A stretch of DNA of 64,000 bases from Amorphophallus konjac (GCA_022559845.1 CM040123.1:322753933-322817932), one strand, 5' to 3'. Shown: positions 1 through 12,814, numbered from the stretch's first letter. Numbers and translations: made by a program. The notes: generated by a model not told the origin, from the sequence alone.

Positions 1-1770
1 GAATGGTTCTATTCGTTGGATCCTGTTGATGCCAGCGACTTTGATATTGTTCAGAAGAAGTTCTTGCAGAAATATAGAGACCGGGTCGGACCTTCCCTCT
101 CAGTCATAGATCTGGTTGCAGAGAAAATGAAGCCCGAGGAGGACTTCATCATATTTGCTGATAGGTGGCGTTCAATGGCCGAGAAGTTGAAAGACACTTT
201 GGCGGAACAAGAACAAGTGAAGATGATAATTTCCAATGCAACTCCTCAGTTCTGGCACATCCTGGCCATGAACAGATTAACAACCATGGAGGAGCTCTAT
301 GAAAGAGCTCGTTATATTCAGACACAGATGAAGGATTCGCCCATTATGGGCATGTTTGAGCCGAAGCCACGGCTATTTAAGAAAAGCACGAATGTCAACA
401 ACAGCGGGCCCATGACTGAGGGCACAATCACAAACGAGCAAGTTGGTGTAGTTGGCCACCCCCACCATCAATCTCACCCACGGCCTAACCCACCTCCACC
501 ATAAAACCCCCATTTCAACTCCACTCCGCAACGCCAATTCGCACCCCAACATTCCTTTGCTTCACCGCAAAACCAAGCGCCCCGCGCTGACCCTCCAGCT
601 CCGCAACAGTACCACCAGGTACCACCACCTACCAACTATGGCCAACAACAACAACGGAGACCACCACTTGGCCCCAAAAGGGACCACTATCCTCCACTAC
701 CAGAAAGTCTCCCGGATATTTTCAATGCTTTAATGGCCGCCAATTTGCTCATGTTACCAAGGGAAAGAACAGCGTGGCCCGCTAATGTCGACGCATCCTG
801 TTACTTCGCTTTCCATCGTGCACCTGGTCACAACCTTGATCGTTGCTTCCACTTCAGAGATTACATTTATGACCTAAATGACCAGGGTGGCATCAATTGG
901 GATGAGATGAGACAGTTCATCGCCACCATGAAAGAAAGAAGGTCTCCTCGGCAGCAACAGGCTCAGCAGCCACAGCAACCAGCTCCACAGCAGCAACAAC
1001 AAGCTCCAGCGCCTCAGCACGATATGGGGATAGTCCACAATCCACTGCCGGAGCACCCGCCAAACCAGCACGTAAACCCTGTCACGTCTCTCCATGAGGT
1101 GGAGAGAGGGCAGGGATGGCATGAAGAAAACGCCTCCATCGGGGCATTTAATCACAATCAAAATCAACCTCCGCGCCTCTTGCGCACCCTTTCTTCTTCT
1201 ACTGCTCCCCAAATGGGCCGATCCCTTCTGCGCCCCGTTAATCCACCTCCTACCACCAATTCTCCAACCTTGCCGGTTTGCCCTCTTCTTACACGCTTAC
1301 CACCTCCACAGCCTACGCCACAACAAAACCCATCCACCACCAACCCTTCGCCACTGCCACCTAGGCCACTCCTCATCCGCCCATTGCCAACGCCCACTGC
1401 ACCCACCACCACTACTCCTTCACCGGCAAGGATCCCCCCACCATTGGTTCCACCACCTTTTGTACCCAGAACTCTTCTCATTCCACCCCCCACCAATTCC
1501 CCCCGCATCTAGGTATCCCTTCCTACTCCTACGCCTCCTACGGGGGCATCTTCATTGAACTCTTCATCAACACCCCCTGTGGGGGCTCCTTCTTCAAACA
1601 CTCCTCCACCGCTTATCAACACTAACGCACCCTCTTCTTCTTCTAACCCTCCATCCACACTTGCCCCGACAGAGGCACGTCAAGGCGTGGCGCCGCTCCG
1701 CAGTGGACGGATATTCCACCGCATTTTTCCACAGAGAGGGTTAGAGCCCGCGCAGGGGCCGCAAGAATAG
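1..1770 (+). pseudogene. Ogre-1 gag (broken)
   Basis: The frame at 16-504 has the helical retrotransposon Gag pattern (FDIVQKKFLQKYRDR, then FADRWRSMAEKL), typical of plant Tat elements. After a stop and frame change, 733-1512 carries a knuckle-like motif at 799-846 (CYFAFHRAPGH ending in C), the modified zinc knuckle seen in Tat Gag, where one Cys position is replaced. The following 500 bases encode Gln/Pro-rich low-complexity sequence in several frames. Gag would package the element RNA in virus-like particles. The true start is left of the window. Stops near 502, 1510 and 1768 and frame changes show it is dead. Confidence 0.75.
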
Positions 1771-1809
1771 GAACAGGAACAGGGGTCCATACCAGGCACA
1801 GAATACGAC

Positions 1810-3768
1810 TTGTTAAAGCATTTGGACCGGACTCCGGCAAGAATATCAATTCTAGAACTGATCAAGAGGTCGACTACTCATCAGATGGCTCTAAAGGAAT
1901 ACCTGCAGAAAGTCATGGTCAATGAGGACATCCCAGTCGAGCAGATAACCGCAGTCTTAACACCTACTGGCAGTCAACCAGCAATCACTTTTTATGAGCA
2001 TGAGCTGGCACCGATCTCAGCAAGAAAATATGCTCTATGCATCACAGTTGATATCAATAAGGTGGCTGTACAACAGTGTTTGGTGGACACTGGGGCATCC
2101 ATCAATGTCTTGCCGCCGAGCACTTTGAAGTTGTGTGGCATTCCGGAAAGCCAAATTCGGCCGTCCACCATAACGGTCACCACATATGATAACACGAAGA
2201 AGCCTCCTCTAGGCATGATTACTTTAAAAGTAAGTTTGGGTCCAGCAACAATCACAGCTGATTTTCATATTTTGGACATGGATCCAACATTTAATGGCAT
2301 TCTTGGCCGTCCCTACATCCAGCAGCTTGATGCAATGCCCTCTACAAATCATCAATGTCTCAAGTTTCCACACAAGGGCCGCATCATCAAAGTTACCAGT
2401 ATGCCAATTCTGCCAGAAGAGGATATTCATGTGGCTTCATCGGTTCCTTCTATTTGGCCTGCCAATAAGCCATTGTTATCCGTATTGGACGTCCCTCGCT
2501 CACGGCCGATGCCGTCCGAGACAGTCACGACAGTTGCCATGACACCCTTGCCGTCCAAGGGGAAGAAGAAGAAAAGCATGATAAACACCCCTGGCTGGAA
2601 CATTTTAATAAAAATGGGGTATCAAAATGGCAAAGGTCTGGGCGCCAATTGTCAAGGCAGGATTAGGCCTGTAAAGCCTCGGAAATTGATTGCAAGAGGA
2701 GGTTTGGGCTATAAAGGGCCGGGCAAAAATGAAGATGAACCATGGGCAGTTATGACATCTACGTTAAAGACAGATCGCCAGCCGCTTACCTGGACGTTGC
2801 AGACACATTTTGTCACGGGTGGCGTTCAGAATAATGAGCATACTACAATAATCACTTCCATATTAGACTGTCAGGATGTTCATGCTAGACAGTTTGCTCG
2901 TCATATTGCCCCGCTGGCCACATATAAAGCCCTGGAGTCCTTAAGGCCTGACAAAAGAAGGAAAATGGATGATCTGGAATGTGACTGGTACAGGTGGTTT
3001 GATATGAATGATATCACTATTTTCTTGAGCCGCCTCTTTATACCGACTGGTCCGGAATGGCCACCACTAATACACAAATTGATTGAAATGCCAGCGGCAC
3101 TTACAAATAAGAGGCAGTTGCTGAATGATTACACATACATTGGGGAGCCAGATATTCCATTTGAAGAAGGATTTACAATAGACAGGCTGTGGGCCGGCCT
3201 CTTTTCCCTCACTTCTATACATCCGTCTGTTCTAGCTTCCCTACATTCTCAATTGTTCTCTCGCGTGTCCAGACCGCCGCCAATTATGATCAGCTTTTCT
3301 CCAGATTCACTGCAGATTTCTCTCCCGATTCCTCCCTTGCTCCTCCAGCAATTCTCCAAACTCTCCATCACACCGCCACGCGGGTCATCTCTAATTCAAT
3401 CTTTCTCCAAGCTTTCAATCTTTACTCCTCCTGTTATTCTCCCTTCACATTGCTTTCTTCTAGAAAAGGAAAATAAAAATGAAGATAAAAATAAAAATAA
3501 AAATGAAAAAAATGCCAAATTTCCAAATTTCCAATCCTTCATCCCTATTGAGGAGACCTCCTATTTTTCTCCCGAGTGTGTCCCGACCCAGGGGCCACTC
3601 TTCCATGATTCATTGATAAACCTTTTCTCCCCCTCTGGCGAGGGGTCTCCATATGTATCACCTTCTGTATCCACTTTTTCACCTCCTTCCTTCAATCAAG
3701 CTAGTTGTTCTTCTTCTTCTAATAAAATTCATGGGGTAGATTCTCATAAGAAATCCAAGGGTAAGTAG
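1810..3768 (+). pseudogene. Ogre-1 retropepsin-like protease with downstream G-patch
   Basis: A 652-residue open frame. Residues about 75-200 form a retropepsin-like domain with the catalytic DTGAS motif at 2085-2099 and the flap/hydrophobic pattern ending in GILGRPYI. About 130 residues later (2590-2720) is a G-patch: a glycine-spaced segment with MGYQNGKGLG and GGLGYKG. G-patches bind RNA or helicases, and some retroviral proteases have one, but its role here is inference. The last third (from about 3190) is low-complexity Ser/Pro/Phe sequence, possibly out of frame with the ancestral protein. The protease would cleave the Gag-Pol polyprotein. The frame itself is open, but the neighbours are broken, so I class it as part of a dead element. 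Confidence 0.75.
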
Positions 3769-4009
3769 ATTCCCCGTAGGTTTCTGTTGGAGTTAGCCAG
3801 AAGGTGCCAGGCTTGTTTAGCTCTTTCGGAATTTGTAGGGGATCCGATTATCCTGCCAGAATTAGAATATGAGGATACTGTTGTTTCTTATGAGGGTTTG
3901 GGCGTCTATGAAATCATGAATGATGAAGACCCTATTGAAGGGGGGATGAAAGTTATGAAGAATATGAGGATGAGGCTGATGCTTTTGCTAGTGGCATAAG
4001 ACGATTTGA

Positions 4010-5280
4010 CGAACCATCAGCCTCTGTAGAAGAGCCTACCAAAGAAATTAATTTGGGTACTGAGGAAGACCCTAGGATTGTCCTCATCAGTAAGAATTTG
4101 CCGCCCTCCGAAGAGGAGGCGCTTATTTTGGTTCTTCAAGAATACTAGGACACGTTCGCATGGAGTTATGAAGATATGCCTGGTTTACATCCTGCGCTCG
4201 TTGAACATCGGCTTACACTTAAGTCAGGGCTTGTCCCGGTCAAGCAACGGTTGAGGCGTTTCCACCCTAACATGGCTTTAAAGATGAAAGAAGAGGTCGA
4301 CAAGCTTCATAAGACGAGATTTGTTAGAGTTGTCCTCTACCCCAACTGGGTGGCTAACATCGTCCCGGTTATGAAGAAAGATGGCAAAGTTCGGATTTGT
4401 ATAGACTTCCGGGACCTCAACCGTGCGTGTCCTAAAGATGACTTCCCCCTCCCTCATATTGATGTTCTGATTGATAATACGGCAGGATTCGAGACTCTCT
4501 CTTTCATGGATGGCTTTTCAGGTTACAATCAGATTCGTCTGGCTGAAGAAGATCAAGAGAAAATATCATTCACTACACCATGGGGTACTTATTGTTATGT
4601 GGTCATGCCTTTTGGACTTAAGAATGCTGGAGCCACCTATCAGAGGGCTATGATGGTGATTTTGCATGACATGATTCATATCTATATTGAGGTGTATGTG
4701 GATGACCTGGTTGTAAAATCAAGGACAAGGATTGAGCATCCTGAGGTTCTAGCTAACGTCTTGCAAAGATCACGAGAGTATCAGTTGAAGATGAACCCCA
4801 AGAAGTGCGTATTTGGCGTTTCTTCAGGGAAGTTGCTTGGATTTATTGTTAGCAAGAGGGGAATTGAAGTTGATCCCAACAAGGCGAAGGCCATTAGAGA
4901 TATGCCTCCTCCCAAGAATCTGAAGGAAGTGCGAGGACTAATCGGGAGGTTGCAATTTATCCGCCGCTTTGTCTCCCAGCATTCACAAAGATGCAGGCCG
5001 TTTTACGAGCTTACTAAGCCGGGGGTCAAGTTTAATTGGGATGACAAGTGTCAGGCAGCCTTTGATGGATTGAAGGATTATTTGGCCAATCCTCCTGTCC
5101 TGAGGCCACCAATTCCAGGCAAACCACTCGTTCTCTATGTCTCAGTCCTGGATGACTCCGTAGGTGCTGTCTTAGCTCAAGTGGATGAAGAAGGTAAGGA
5201 GAGGGCAGCATACTACTTGTCTAAACTTCTTAACCCCTGTGAACAGAGGTACTCAGCCATGGAGAAACTTGCGCGGCGTT
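4010..5280 (+). pseudogene. Ogre-1 reverse transcriptase
   Basis: The Tat-type RT starts with an acidic linker and a DTFAWSYEDMPGL-like segment interrupted by a TAG at about 4146. The open part is 4176-5291. Motifs in order: CIDFRDLNRACPKDDFPLP, SFMDGFSGYNQI, MPFGLKNAGATYQRAM, then the catalytic YVDD at 4694-4705. RT copies the element RNA into DNA. The frame shifts at about 5270-5285, where the thumb/connection region continues in another frame (QKLKHYFLAHEV). The RT motif residues are intact even though the ORF is broken on both sides. Confidence 0.88.
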
Positions 5281-6319
5281 GGTCTGGGTAGTTCAGAAGT
5301 TAAAGCATTATTTCCTAGCTCACGAGGTTCACCTCATTGCACGCATGAATCCAATTAAATTCCTCCTTGAGAAATCTATCCTCACTGATCGATTAGCACG
5401 CTGGCAAAGCTTCCTCTCTCAATTTGACATCACTTACATTCAACAGAAAGCTATCAAAGGCTACGCCATTGCCGAACATCTTGCTCACCACCCTCTACCT
5501 CGTTTTGATCCTGTCAATTCAGAGTTTCCAGATGAAGAACTGATGTCCATTAATCAACCTCATGATCCTATGTGGACATTACATTTTGATGGAGCTCTAA
5601 ATTCTCAAGGAAGAGGAATCGGCATGGTTCTTTTAACACCAGAAGGGGTCACCATCCCATTTGCTGCTCGGCTCACTTTCCCCGTCACAAATAATATAGC
5701 TGAGTATGAAGCTCTTTTGGCCGGTCTTCAAACCGCTCATCGATATGGTGTCACTCATCTACGAATTGTGGGTGACAGTCAGCTCATTCTGCGCCAGGTA
5801 CTTGTCAAGTGCCGCACTATCAATCCTAAGCTTAAACCCTACCAAGAACTTGCTTCAGCTTACGCCAAACTCTTCACCAAATTAATCTTCTTCCATGTCC
5901 CTCGCAGCCAGAACATCCTAGCCGACGCTATTGCTTCTTTGGCCTCTGCTCTAATCTTCCCTCCTGAGCGAGATTTTCACGTTCCTCTGATTCATCAGCG
6001 TAACACGCCAGCGATTAAGGATCATGCATTCCTCGATATTAGGGATAAGGTGCTTGAGAAGGACAAGCAGAAGGAATCTCTTAAAGGCAAAGAGGTCATG
6101 CTTTTAGACTGGGAAGAAGAATTGGTTGACGAAGAGAAGTCTTGGTATTATGAGATTGCCAGATATTGCAATGACCAGTCCTATCCCGAGGAAGCCACTG
6201 CGGAAGAGAAGAAAGTAATTAGAAGAGTGGCTCAGCGTTATGTTTTGGTTGGAGGTGTGCTCTATAGAAGAGGGCTCACATGCGTTCTACTGAGGTGCCT
6301 CGACGATGATGAATCTTGA
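5281..6319 (+). pseudogene. Ogre-1 RNase H domain
   Basis: Continues the RT frame after the shift. It begins with the RT connection (LTDRLARWQSFLSQFDITY), then an RNase HI fold: FDGAL supplies the first Asp, NIAEYEALLAGL the Glu, GDSQLI the second Asp, and NILADAIASLAS the last Asp. All four catalytic positions are present. RNase H removes RNA from the RNA/DNA hybrid during reverse transcription. The RH type with FDGA and EYEALL is typical of Tat elements. A stop follows at about 6317, and the zinc-binding part of integrase is only recognisable in fragments after it. Confidence 0.85.
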
Positions 6320-7398
6320 AAGGTTGTGGAAGAGGCGCATTCAGGAGTGTATGGTGGTCATGTGAATAGCCAGATGCTAGCTAAGAAGATCTTAGGCTAG
6401 GTTTCTATTGGCCCACTCTAGAAGAGGATTGTTCCATCTATGTTCGAAGGTGTGTTAAGTGCCAACTGCACGCCGACAAGATTCATTCTCCTGCTTCTTC
6501 ACTCCATCCTATGTCCTCCCCATGGCCTTTCTCCATGTGGGCTTTTGATATCATTGGACCTCTTGGTGATTCAAACTCCTGACCAAGCAAAAGTCGTTCA
6601 TCCTCACGGCAACGGAGTACTTCACCAAGTGGGCAGAAGCAGAAGCTTACGTGGAGATTAAAGCATCAACCGTCTGCAAGTTTATAATGAAGAACATCAT
6701 CGCAAGGTTCGACATCCCGAGCACCATCGTCACCGACAATGGACCTCAATTTATCTCTCAAGAGATCAAGGATCTCTGCAACAGGTACAACATTGCATTG
6801 TATCATTCTTCTCCCTATTATCCGCAGGGCAATGGCCAAGCAGAGGCAACTAATAAAACTTTGATCAAAATCGTTAAAAAGACGTGTGAGGCTAATAAAT
6901 TTTCGGATTGGCCAGACAAGCTAGTTGAAGTTCTCTGGGCCTATCGCACTTCCATTCGTACCCCCACTGGGCAAACCCCTTTCGCCCTTACTTATGGAAT
7001 GGAGGCGGTAGTCCCTTATGAGATTCTCATTCCCTCTCTGCGAGTACAATTGGATAAGGAATTTTCTATTGATGAACGTCGGGATTCGCTCCTTGCCTAG
7101 TTGGAACTCCTAGATGAAAAGCGTCTGGTCGCCGCTGAACATGCGCATGTTTATCAAAACAGGCTCTCGCATTTTTATCAAAAGAAAGTGATTGAGAGAA
7201 AATTCAAAATCGGTGAGATGGTAATTAAAAGAATTTTTGTAAAGCCCGGTGGGCCTTGCTCAAAACTCCAACCCAATTGGGAAGGACCGTTTGTTATAAA
7301 AGACGTTTTTCCTGGTAATGCTTATAAACTGATTAATGCTGAAGGAGAAGAGTTGACTCACCCCTAGAATGGTTTGTATCTTAAGAAATACTACCCTT
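6320..7398 (+). pseudogene. Ogre-1 integrase (broken)
   Basis: Fragments of integrase in several frames. A segment with WAFDIIGPLG at about 6530 gives the first catalytic Asp. The open frame 6651-7100 has TDNGPQF (second Asp) and NGQAEATN (Glu) of the DD35E core, followed by LWAYRTSIRTPTGQTPF. After a TAG at 7098 the C-terminal part (FKIGEMVIKR, PNWEGPFVI) runs to about 7398. Integrase would join element DNA to the chromosome. There are stops at 6318, 6398 and 7098 plus frameshifts, so it is inactive. Confidence 0.85.
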
Positions 7399-7628
7399 GA
7401 TTCAAAAATCCAAAATATATATATATATAGAGTAATTTTCAAAATCCAAAACAAAGTGGAATATTTCCAAAGACCAAAAACAAAAAAAATAGAAATTCCA
7501 AAAAGCAAACAAACAAAAATAAAAGAAATTCTTCAAAATCAAAAGAGATCAAAATTGGTGCCATGGCACACGAAGAATCAAGGTCCGAAAGGTCAAAATT
7601 CAGAATTCATTCATCAGTCTTGCTAACT

Positions 7629-7639
7629 TAAAAGGGGGT
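7629..7639 (+). promoter_or_regulatory. Candidate polypurine tract of Ogre-1
   Basis: AAAAGGGGGT directly before TGATT, 230 bases after the integrase end. This is the form and place expected for a plus-strand primer site. If it is the real tract, the LTR would start at 7640 and contain both antisense genes, which would be extraordinary. In Ogre-2 the corresponding genes lie before the LTR, so this may be an internal or chance tract. Confidence 0.35.
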
Positions 7640-8309
7640 TGATTCCCGCACACACTACACGCTTTATTCTTGAACTCAAGCAGTGCAAAATCGGATGGGA
7701 AGTCAAAAACCTGACTAAAAGTGAAAGACAATACCCGTTCTTTCTTCTTCGACCCATAAGGGAGGAAGGGAGACCTCAGGGTAGACACGCCAAGCCTATC
7801 CGCCGCCCTAGTAGGTGGAAGTCAAGGCCCAAAAGGGAGCAAATGCCATAAAAACCCAAGTACAATTAGGTTATTCATCAATGCAAATCAAATTCAAAGT
7901 GAAAATCAAATGGTGAAAAGAAGAGCATGACAAGAGGGCAAAGTCCCCGCAAGGAAAACCTTGGGCGTATGCGTGCAATATAAAAGAGGTAAAAAGGCAA
8001 CAAATTTCCCTACGCCAAAGATCGAACCCCAACAGGCATAGGGTAGGGGAGGTAACTTTACCTTGAGCATCTCAGAATCCCTTATGGGCTTCTCTTATAT
8101 TTTCTTCCATCCTTTCTATGTGGCGAGTCACGAACTGGCAGGATGGTCAAGATCGACCTGGGAAATTACACTGTACGAAATCTCGAATACAAGTCAACTA
8201 TGATCACGTCGACCCCCTTTTAATTACTCAAGAAAGGTTAATGAATTTTAGATGGTGACCGTGTAGGACCCGTGGTCTTGATAGCCTTGTCAACCCTTTG
8301 CTGAAAAAA

Positions 8310-8500
8310 AAAAGAATTAAAGAATTAACGCCTTTCAGTAAGGCTCTTTTTATTGAATTCACGCCTCCCTTAAGGTCGTCTCTCTTAAAATAACGCCCTC
8401 ACATATGGCCGTCTTTTCAACAAAATTCGAAAACGTTTTCAAACTCACGCCATCCCATAGGGTGTGTGTTTCTTGAATAACGACCTAATCTAAGGCGCGT
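8310..8500. repeat. Hairpin cluster 1 of Ogre-1
   Basis: About five imperfect short inverted repeats built on ACGCC...GGC(G/C)T-type arms separated by 5-10 bases, each followed by AT-rich spacer. Same family as clusters at 11640-12200, 12815-13230, 14895-15110 and 16270-16620. Confidence 0.6.
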
Positions 8501-8968
8501 CTTTTAAAATAAAATAATAATAAAATAATAATAATAAAAAGAAAGAAAAGAAAAAGGAAATGGGGTTATTCTTCATGTGCGTGCTTGCATTTCTGCATGG
8601 GCATCTTTATTTATGGTTTGCATATGCGTGCTTGCATGATGCATCTCCCCGTTATCAGATATTTTATTTGCCTTATTTGATTAAAGGCTTGGCCCCTTGA
8701 CCCGCTATCCAGGTTAAAAGAAAAGGCACCCTTTGCTTATTGAGCAAGGGGCCAAGTCGAACAGATGAACTAACCTATTTATTCAAGTGTGAATCACAGC
8801 TACAGGTACAGGGCAAAGCAAAGCAAAGACGAAGAACGTGGAAAGAGAAGTACACAAACACGCAACTACACAAGTGCTCAGGTAACAAAAGATGTCAATC
8901 TCATATATATATATACATCATGAATGTCTGAGTACAGGTGTGAGGGTGGAGGAGTACAAGTAAGTCTC

Positions 8969-11900
8969 TCAGCTCTCGCCTCCACCCTCCTCTCTCCTAC
9001 TCTCAACCTCCTCCTCGCCGTCCCGAGCTGGCGCTGGTGGAGGAGGCATGGGCCCCCGTGAAGAAGCTGGAACCCGAACCTGACCCCCTGCCTCGCTCCT
9101 CTCTCGGAGGGAAGAGCCCGCCACAAAGGTGGAGCTGGTGAAGGAGTACCCCGCAGCCCGTGCTCGCTCACGCCCTCGCTGGAGACGCTCCTCAGACACT
9201 CGTAGCCGCTCCTGAGAAAGGATCAACTGGGTCCTCGAGTCTGCCAGCTCTCGCTCGCGTGCTGCTACCTGCTCCTGGTACCGGGCACGCTCCGCCTGCT
9301 GAAGCTCAAGGTGCCGGGCACGCTCCGCCTGGTACTCCTCCCGCTCACGAGCACGCTCCTCGCGCTCCCGGGCACGCTCCCGTCGCTCCAGCTCAAGAGC
9401 CACCCGCAGCTCGGCCACATCCTGAGGCAGCTCCTCTCGACGCCTCAGGGACCTCTCTAGCTCTGAGATCCGCTGATCACGGATCGCCAACTCGGTACGT
9501 ACCGCCTGAGCTGAGTCGCCTGCAAACAGGTAAGCAAATCATCAGTTCCACAATTAATGCAATGATTCAGTAATCTAGCAATACAAGCAATACATGATTG
9601 AACCACTCACCTGTGTGCTCGTCGCACGGAAGCCCTCATCAACGCAGGTAAGAGCGGCTCGAAGCTCCTCAGTCTGTAAAATGAATTTTCATCAGTGCAC
9701 AATTATATAATCAATATTTGAATGGATTTGTGTTTTGGAATTTACCCGTGAAGCGAGATCGCGCTCTGCTGCCTCAGCTCGTGCGGTCGCTCCAGCTAGC
9801 TGCTCTGCCAGTGCAGTCACCTCTGCACTGGGCCCTCTCGAGCTGGAGGCCTCCCCTGGGTCTCTCCTCACTGCTCCCTGCTGGGCACGCTGCATTCATT
9901 GAGATCGTCAGTGGCTTATCATCAATAATTCAATAAAAATACATTTGCATATAGAAATAATTTAAACACTCACCAGGGTCTCTAGGTCGGCTCGTGTGGC
10001 GGCCAGCTGGTCCTCCAGGCTGTGTAGGTGGGCCTGGGCATCCATCGTCGCTATGTCCCGCGCATCCTGCGTCCATTGCATGTTAGTTGCATGATAGAGT
10101 ACATAAGCCTTCGCATTTAGAAATAATTGCATTCATACATACCCCTAAGACCCTCATCTGGGTCGGCCGGCGTATACCTCCCAGTAGCGTCGGAGGTACT
10201 CGGAGCTGTCAGTCGTGCGAGAGGTGACTCTGGTCCCGCCTCGCTGCCAGTCGGCGTACTGCTCCTCGAACCGCACTCTCCAGTCGGTCGCCTTCGTACG
10301 ACCGCGCGTCTTCTTCCCAATGCCGCGTGGCTCGCCGACCTCTACCCACTCCTGGTGGAGGCCCAGCGTCCTCATCACCAACCTAAGCCGTAACGGCTCG
10401 ATCTCGCTCAGGCAATGAACCCAGAGCTCATGCCCAAAACGAGGTCGGCCCGCTACGACCCACGGCTGGCCCTCGTCTGTCATTCCCTCATAGGGTCTCC
10501 ACTGCACCTGCATTCATAAACATGCATGTCATCATTTCATCATCATCATAATAAATTCAAAATAAATGCAAAAGAAAGATGCATAACATTCATGCATACC
10601 AGCGAGGGAGGGAAGTCTCGGAACTCTCTCCGCAGCACCCACAACTCGTAGCCCAGTGGGGCCCCAAACACCACTGGCAGCCAGCGCCGCGCTAGGGGAA
10701 AGCTCCCTCACCTCCAGGCCGTGGGTCAACGCGCCCCATCGGCATGTATAGGTGGCTCCAAACCTGCACCCATGCATTGCATTAGTAAGGCATTCACACG
10801 CATAAAAAAAAATAAAAGAGAAGAAAAAGAGAAAAATGCATACCTGAAGAAAAGGTGAGAAGCCACTGACGGTCGTCTCTCGACCTGTCCCCGTGGACAG
10901 GTCGGCCATCATATGCGCCAGCAGTGCCGCTCCCCAGGCGTAGCTGCCAACTGCCTCCAGGTCCTCGAGAATGCCCAAGAATCGGCAGTTGATGACGTCG
11001 CCCTTCGTCCCGAGCAATAGCCTCCCTAGTAGCAGCAGTAGAAACCTCCTCAGGTCCCGGTCCGCTCTCTCTCTGTCAGCTGGGTCCTGGCAGTAGACCG
11101 CCCTAGCCCCGTCTATCAACCTCTGAGAGAACTGCTCTAAGGACTCCCCGGACCTATGCCTAGCATTCCCTAAGCCCATCACTGTAGTCAGGTCGGTGCG
11201 GAAGATAGTCCTACACTCGCTAGGCGTCTCGTAGACCATCTCTAGCCCTAGCAACCTCTGGGCAAGCTCAGTGTAGTCAGGATAGGTGATCCCGCTCACA
11301 GCCTCGCCGTCTACCCTCAATCCGGTGATCCTAGCTACATCCTCCAGGGTAGGAACCATATGCCCCCATGGCATCAAGAATGCCCGGCTAGTCCTGTCCC
11401 ATCTCTCCCTCAGAACCTGGATAAGTGGTAGGTCTGGCCTGACTGGCTCTATGCTAAGGAAGGCCCCGAACCCCATAGCATCTACCCTGGCTCTCTGGAA
11501 CTCGGGGAGGCCGTAATATGCTGCTCGGACCATGACCCAGGAGATCCGTGTCCTCATCAACCCCTGCACGCATAAAGAAAGAAATTTTGGTTTAATTGTT
11601 CAATTATTCTTGTTGAAATTCACTTAACTGCCTTGGTTTGAAATGTTGATGTTTGATTTAATTAACGACCATCCTCAGGTCGTGGTTTGTTGAATTAGCG
11701 CCCCTAAGGAGGGCGTGGTTCTAAGTGAGCTTTGAATTTACGACCTATCCTAGGTCGCTGTTATCTAAGAAACGCCTCTGTGTTAGGCATGGTTCTATGG
11801 TTAATTTCTGAAATTCTTAAAGAATATTTCGAGTCACGCCCTTGGGTGGGGCGTTTTCCAAGATGGGTCCGTTAATTTAATCAGGAATTAATGAATGGAC

Positions 11901-12671
11901 GACCGCTGGTTTGGTCGTCTATTGTTGAATTAACGCCCTGGTGGGGGGCGTTGTTTTCAAGTTATTCAGAAAATGAAATAAAAATAACAGCATGCGAATA
12001 ATGCATGGAAACATATTTGAAATAATTAAAGCATGGGAATTAACGGAAATTAACAGCATGATATGAAAAATGATGAATTTAAATAGGCGACATGATGCAG
12101 GGCGTGTTCTCATGGGGTTAATTATTTTTCAGGGAAATAATTTAATTAACGCCCTTGGGTTGGGCGTTTAATTTCTAAAGCGTGACGCCCCTGAGGGCGT
12201 CTTCTTTCTGGGTTGCAGGGTTTATACCCCGAGAGCTATGGAAATTACAGGAAAAATGAAAAATAAAAATAAAAAAAATGGGAATTGGGTTGGGGTGCCT
12301 ACCTTCTGGTGCTTTGGTCCTGCTGGTTTGGGCCGTGGCTGACGCGGTCGCCGGAGCTGGCCGGGGCGGGGAACGGCCGCCGCCATAGGCGGTGGCTCAT
12401 CTTCACCGCCTTCTTCTCCGTCTCCACCACCTTCTTCTTCTTCACCACCAGCATCGTCCTCCCCTCCCTCGTCTGCTGCTTCTCCGTCATCTTCTTCTCC
12501 CACCGCCTCGCCGCCGTGGTTTCCCTCGTCGCCGGCTATCGCCGCCGGACCTTCCTCGGCCGCCACCGGCGGAGCCTCCATGGGAGCATCCTCCTCGGCG
12601 TGGGCATCTTCGCCCAGGTCCACCACTTCTGGGGCAGCCATCCGCTGCCTCTTCAAGCCACCGCGGGCCAT
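8969..12671 (-). pseudogene. Antisense eight-exon gene: PMD-like domain plus coiled coil
   Basis: Spliced gene on the strand opposite to Ogre-1 gag-pol. Exons by GT-AG sites: 12671-12303, 11563-10844, 10763-10600, 10507-10178, 10066-9974, 9889-9746, 9673-9611, 9505-8969. Every junction is phase 0. Exon 1 encodes an acidic, Gly-rich head ending in a basic Pro/Lys segment. Exons 2-4 encode a plant mobile domain-like region (MPWGHMVPTLEDVARITGL; later VQWRPYEGM, WVHCLSEIEP, TDWRVRFEEQY). Exons 5-8 encode a Glu/Arg-rich coiled coil. The model gives about 806 residues, but exon 3 needs one missing base (near 10695), so this copy is probably dead. PMD proteins (MAIN/MAIL1 in Arabidopsis) act in the nucleus in silencing. 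The function here is unknown, and capture by retroelements is known for the family. Confidence 0.75.
11640..12200. repeat. Hairpin cluster 2 (in intron 1 of the antisense PMD gene)
   Basis: About nine short inverted repeats. Two clear ones are arms 11898-11904 and 11913-11919 (GACGACC/GGTCGTC) and arms 12148-12154 and 12162-12168 (AACGCCC/GGGCGTT). The two units differ in the middle of the arm on both sides, so pairing is kept. Confidence 0.7.
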
Positions 12672-12814
12672 CGTTTAGGTTGGAGAGGGGGAGGTGTGAG
12701 AGAGAGTGAGTAAGAGACGGTGGGGGGGGGGCTTCGGTTAGGGCTTGCAGAAGAACAGACAGAGTGGGACGAAGGAGGAAGAAGAAAAGGGAAAAAGCCT
12801 TTTGGCATTCGAAA

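Larger units (their letters stand above)
7399..8968. other. Noncoding region after Ogre-1 pol
   Basis: No coding signal that I can support. It holds an AT dinucleotide run near 7413-7428, a purine-rich tract with five Gs at 7629-7639 followed by TGATT (a possible polypurine tract), A-rich sequence, an (AAT)n-like stretch near 8505-8537, and the first hairpin cluster (8310-8500). Confidence 0.6.

Noticed and set aside
1164..1508. Gly-rich minus-strand frame over Ogre-1 gag
   Set aside because: Shadow of a Pro/Thr-rich low-complexity stretch on the plus strand.
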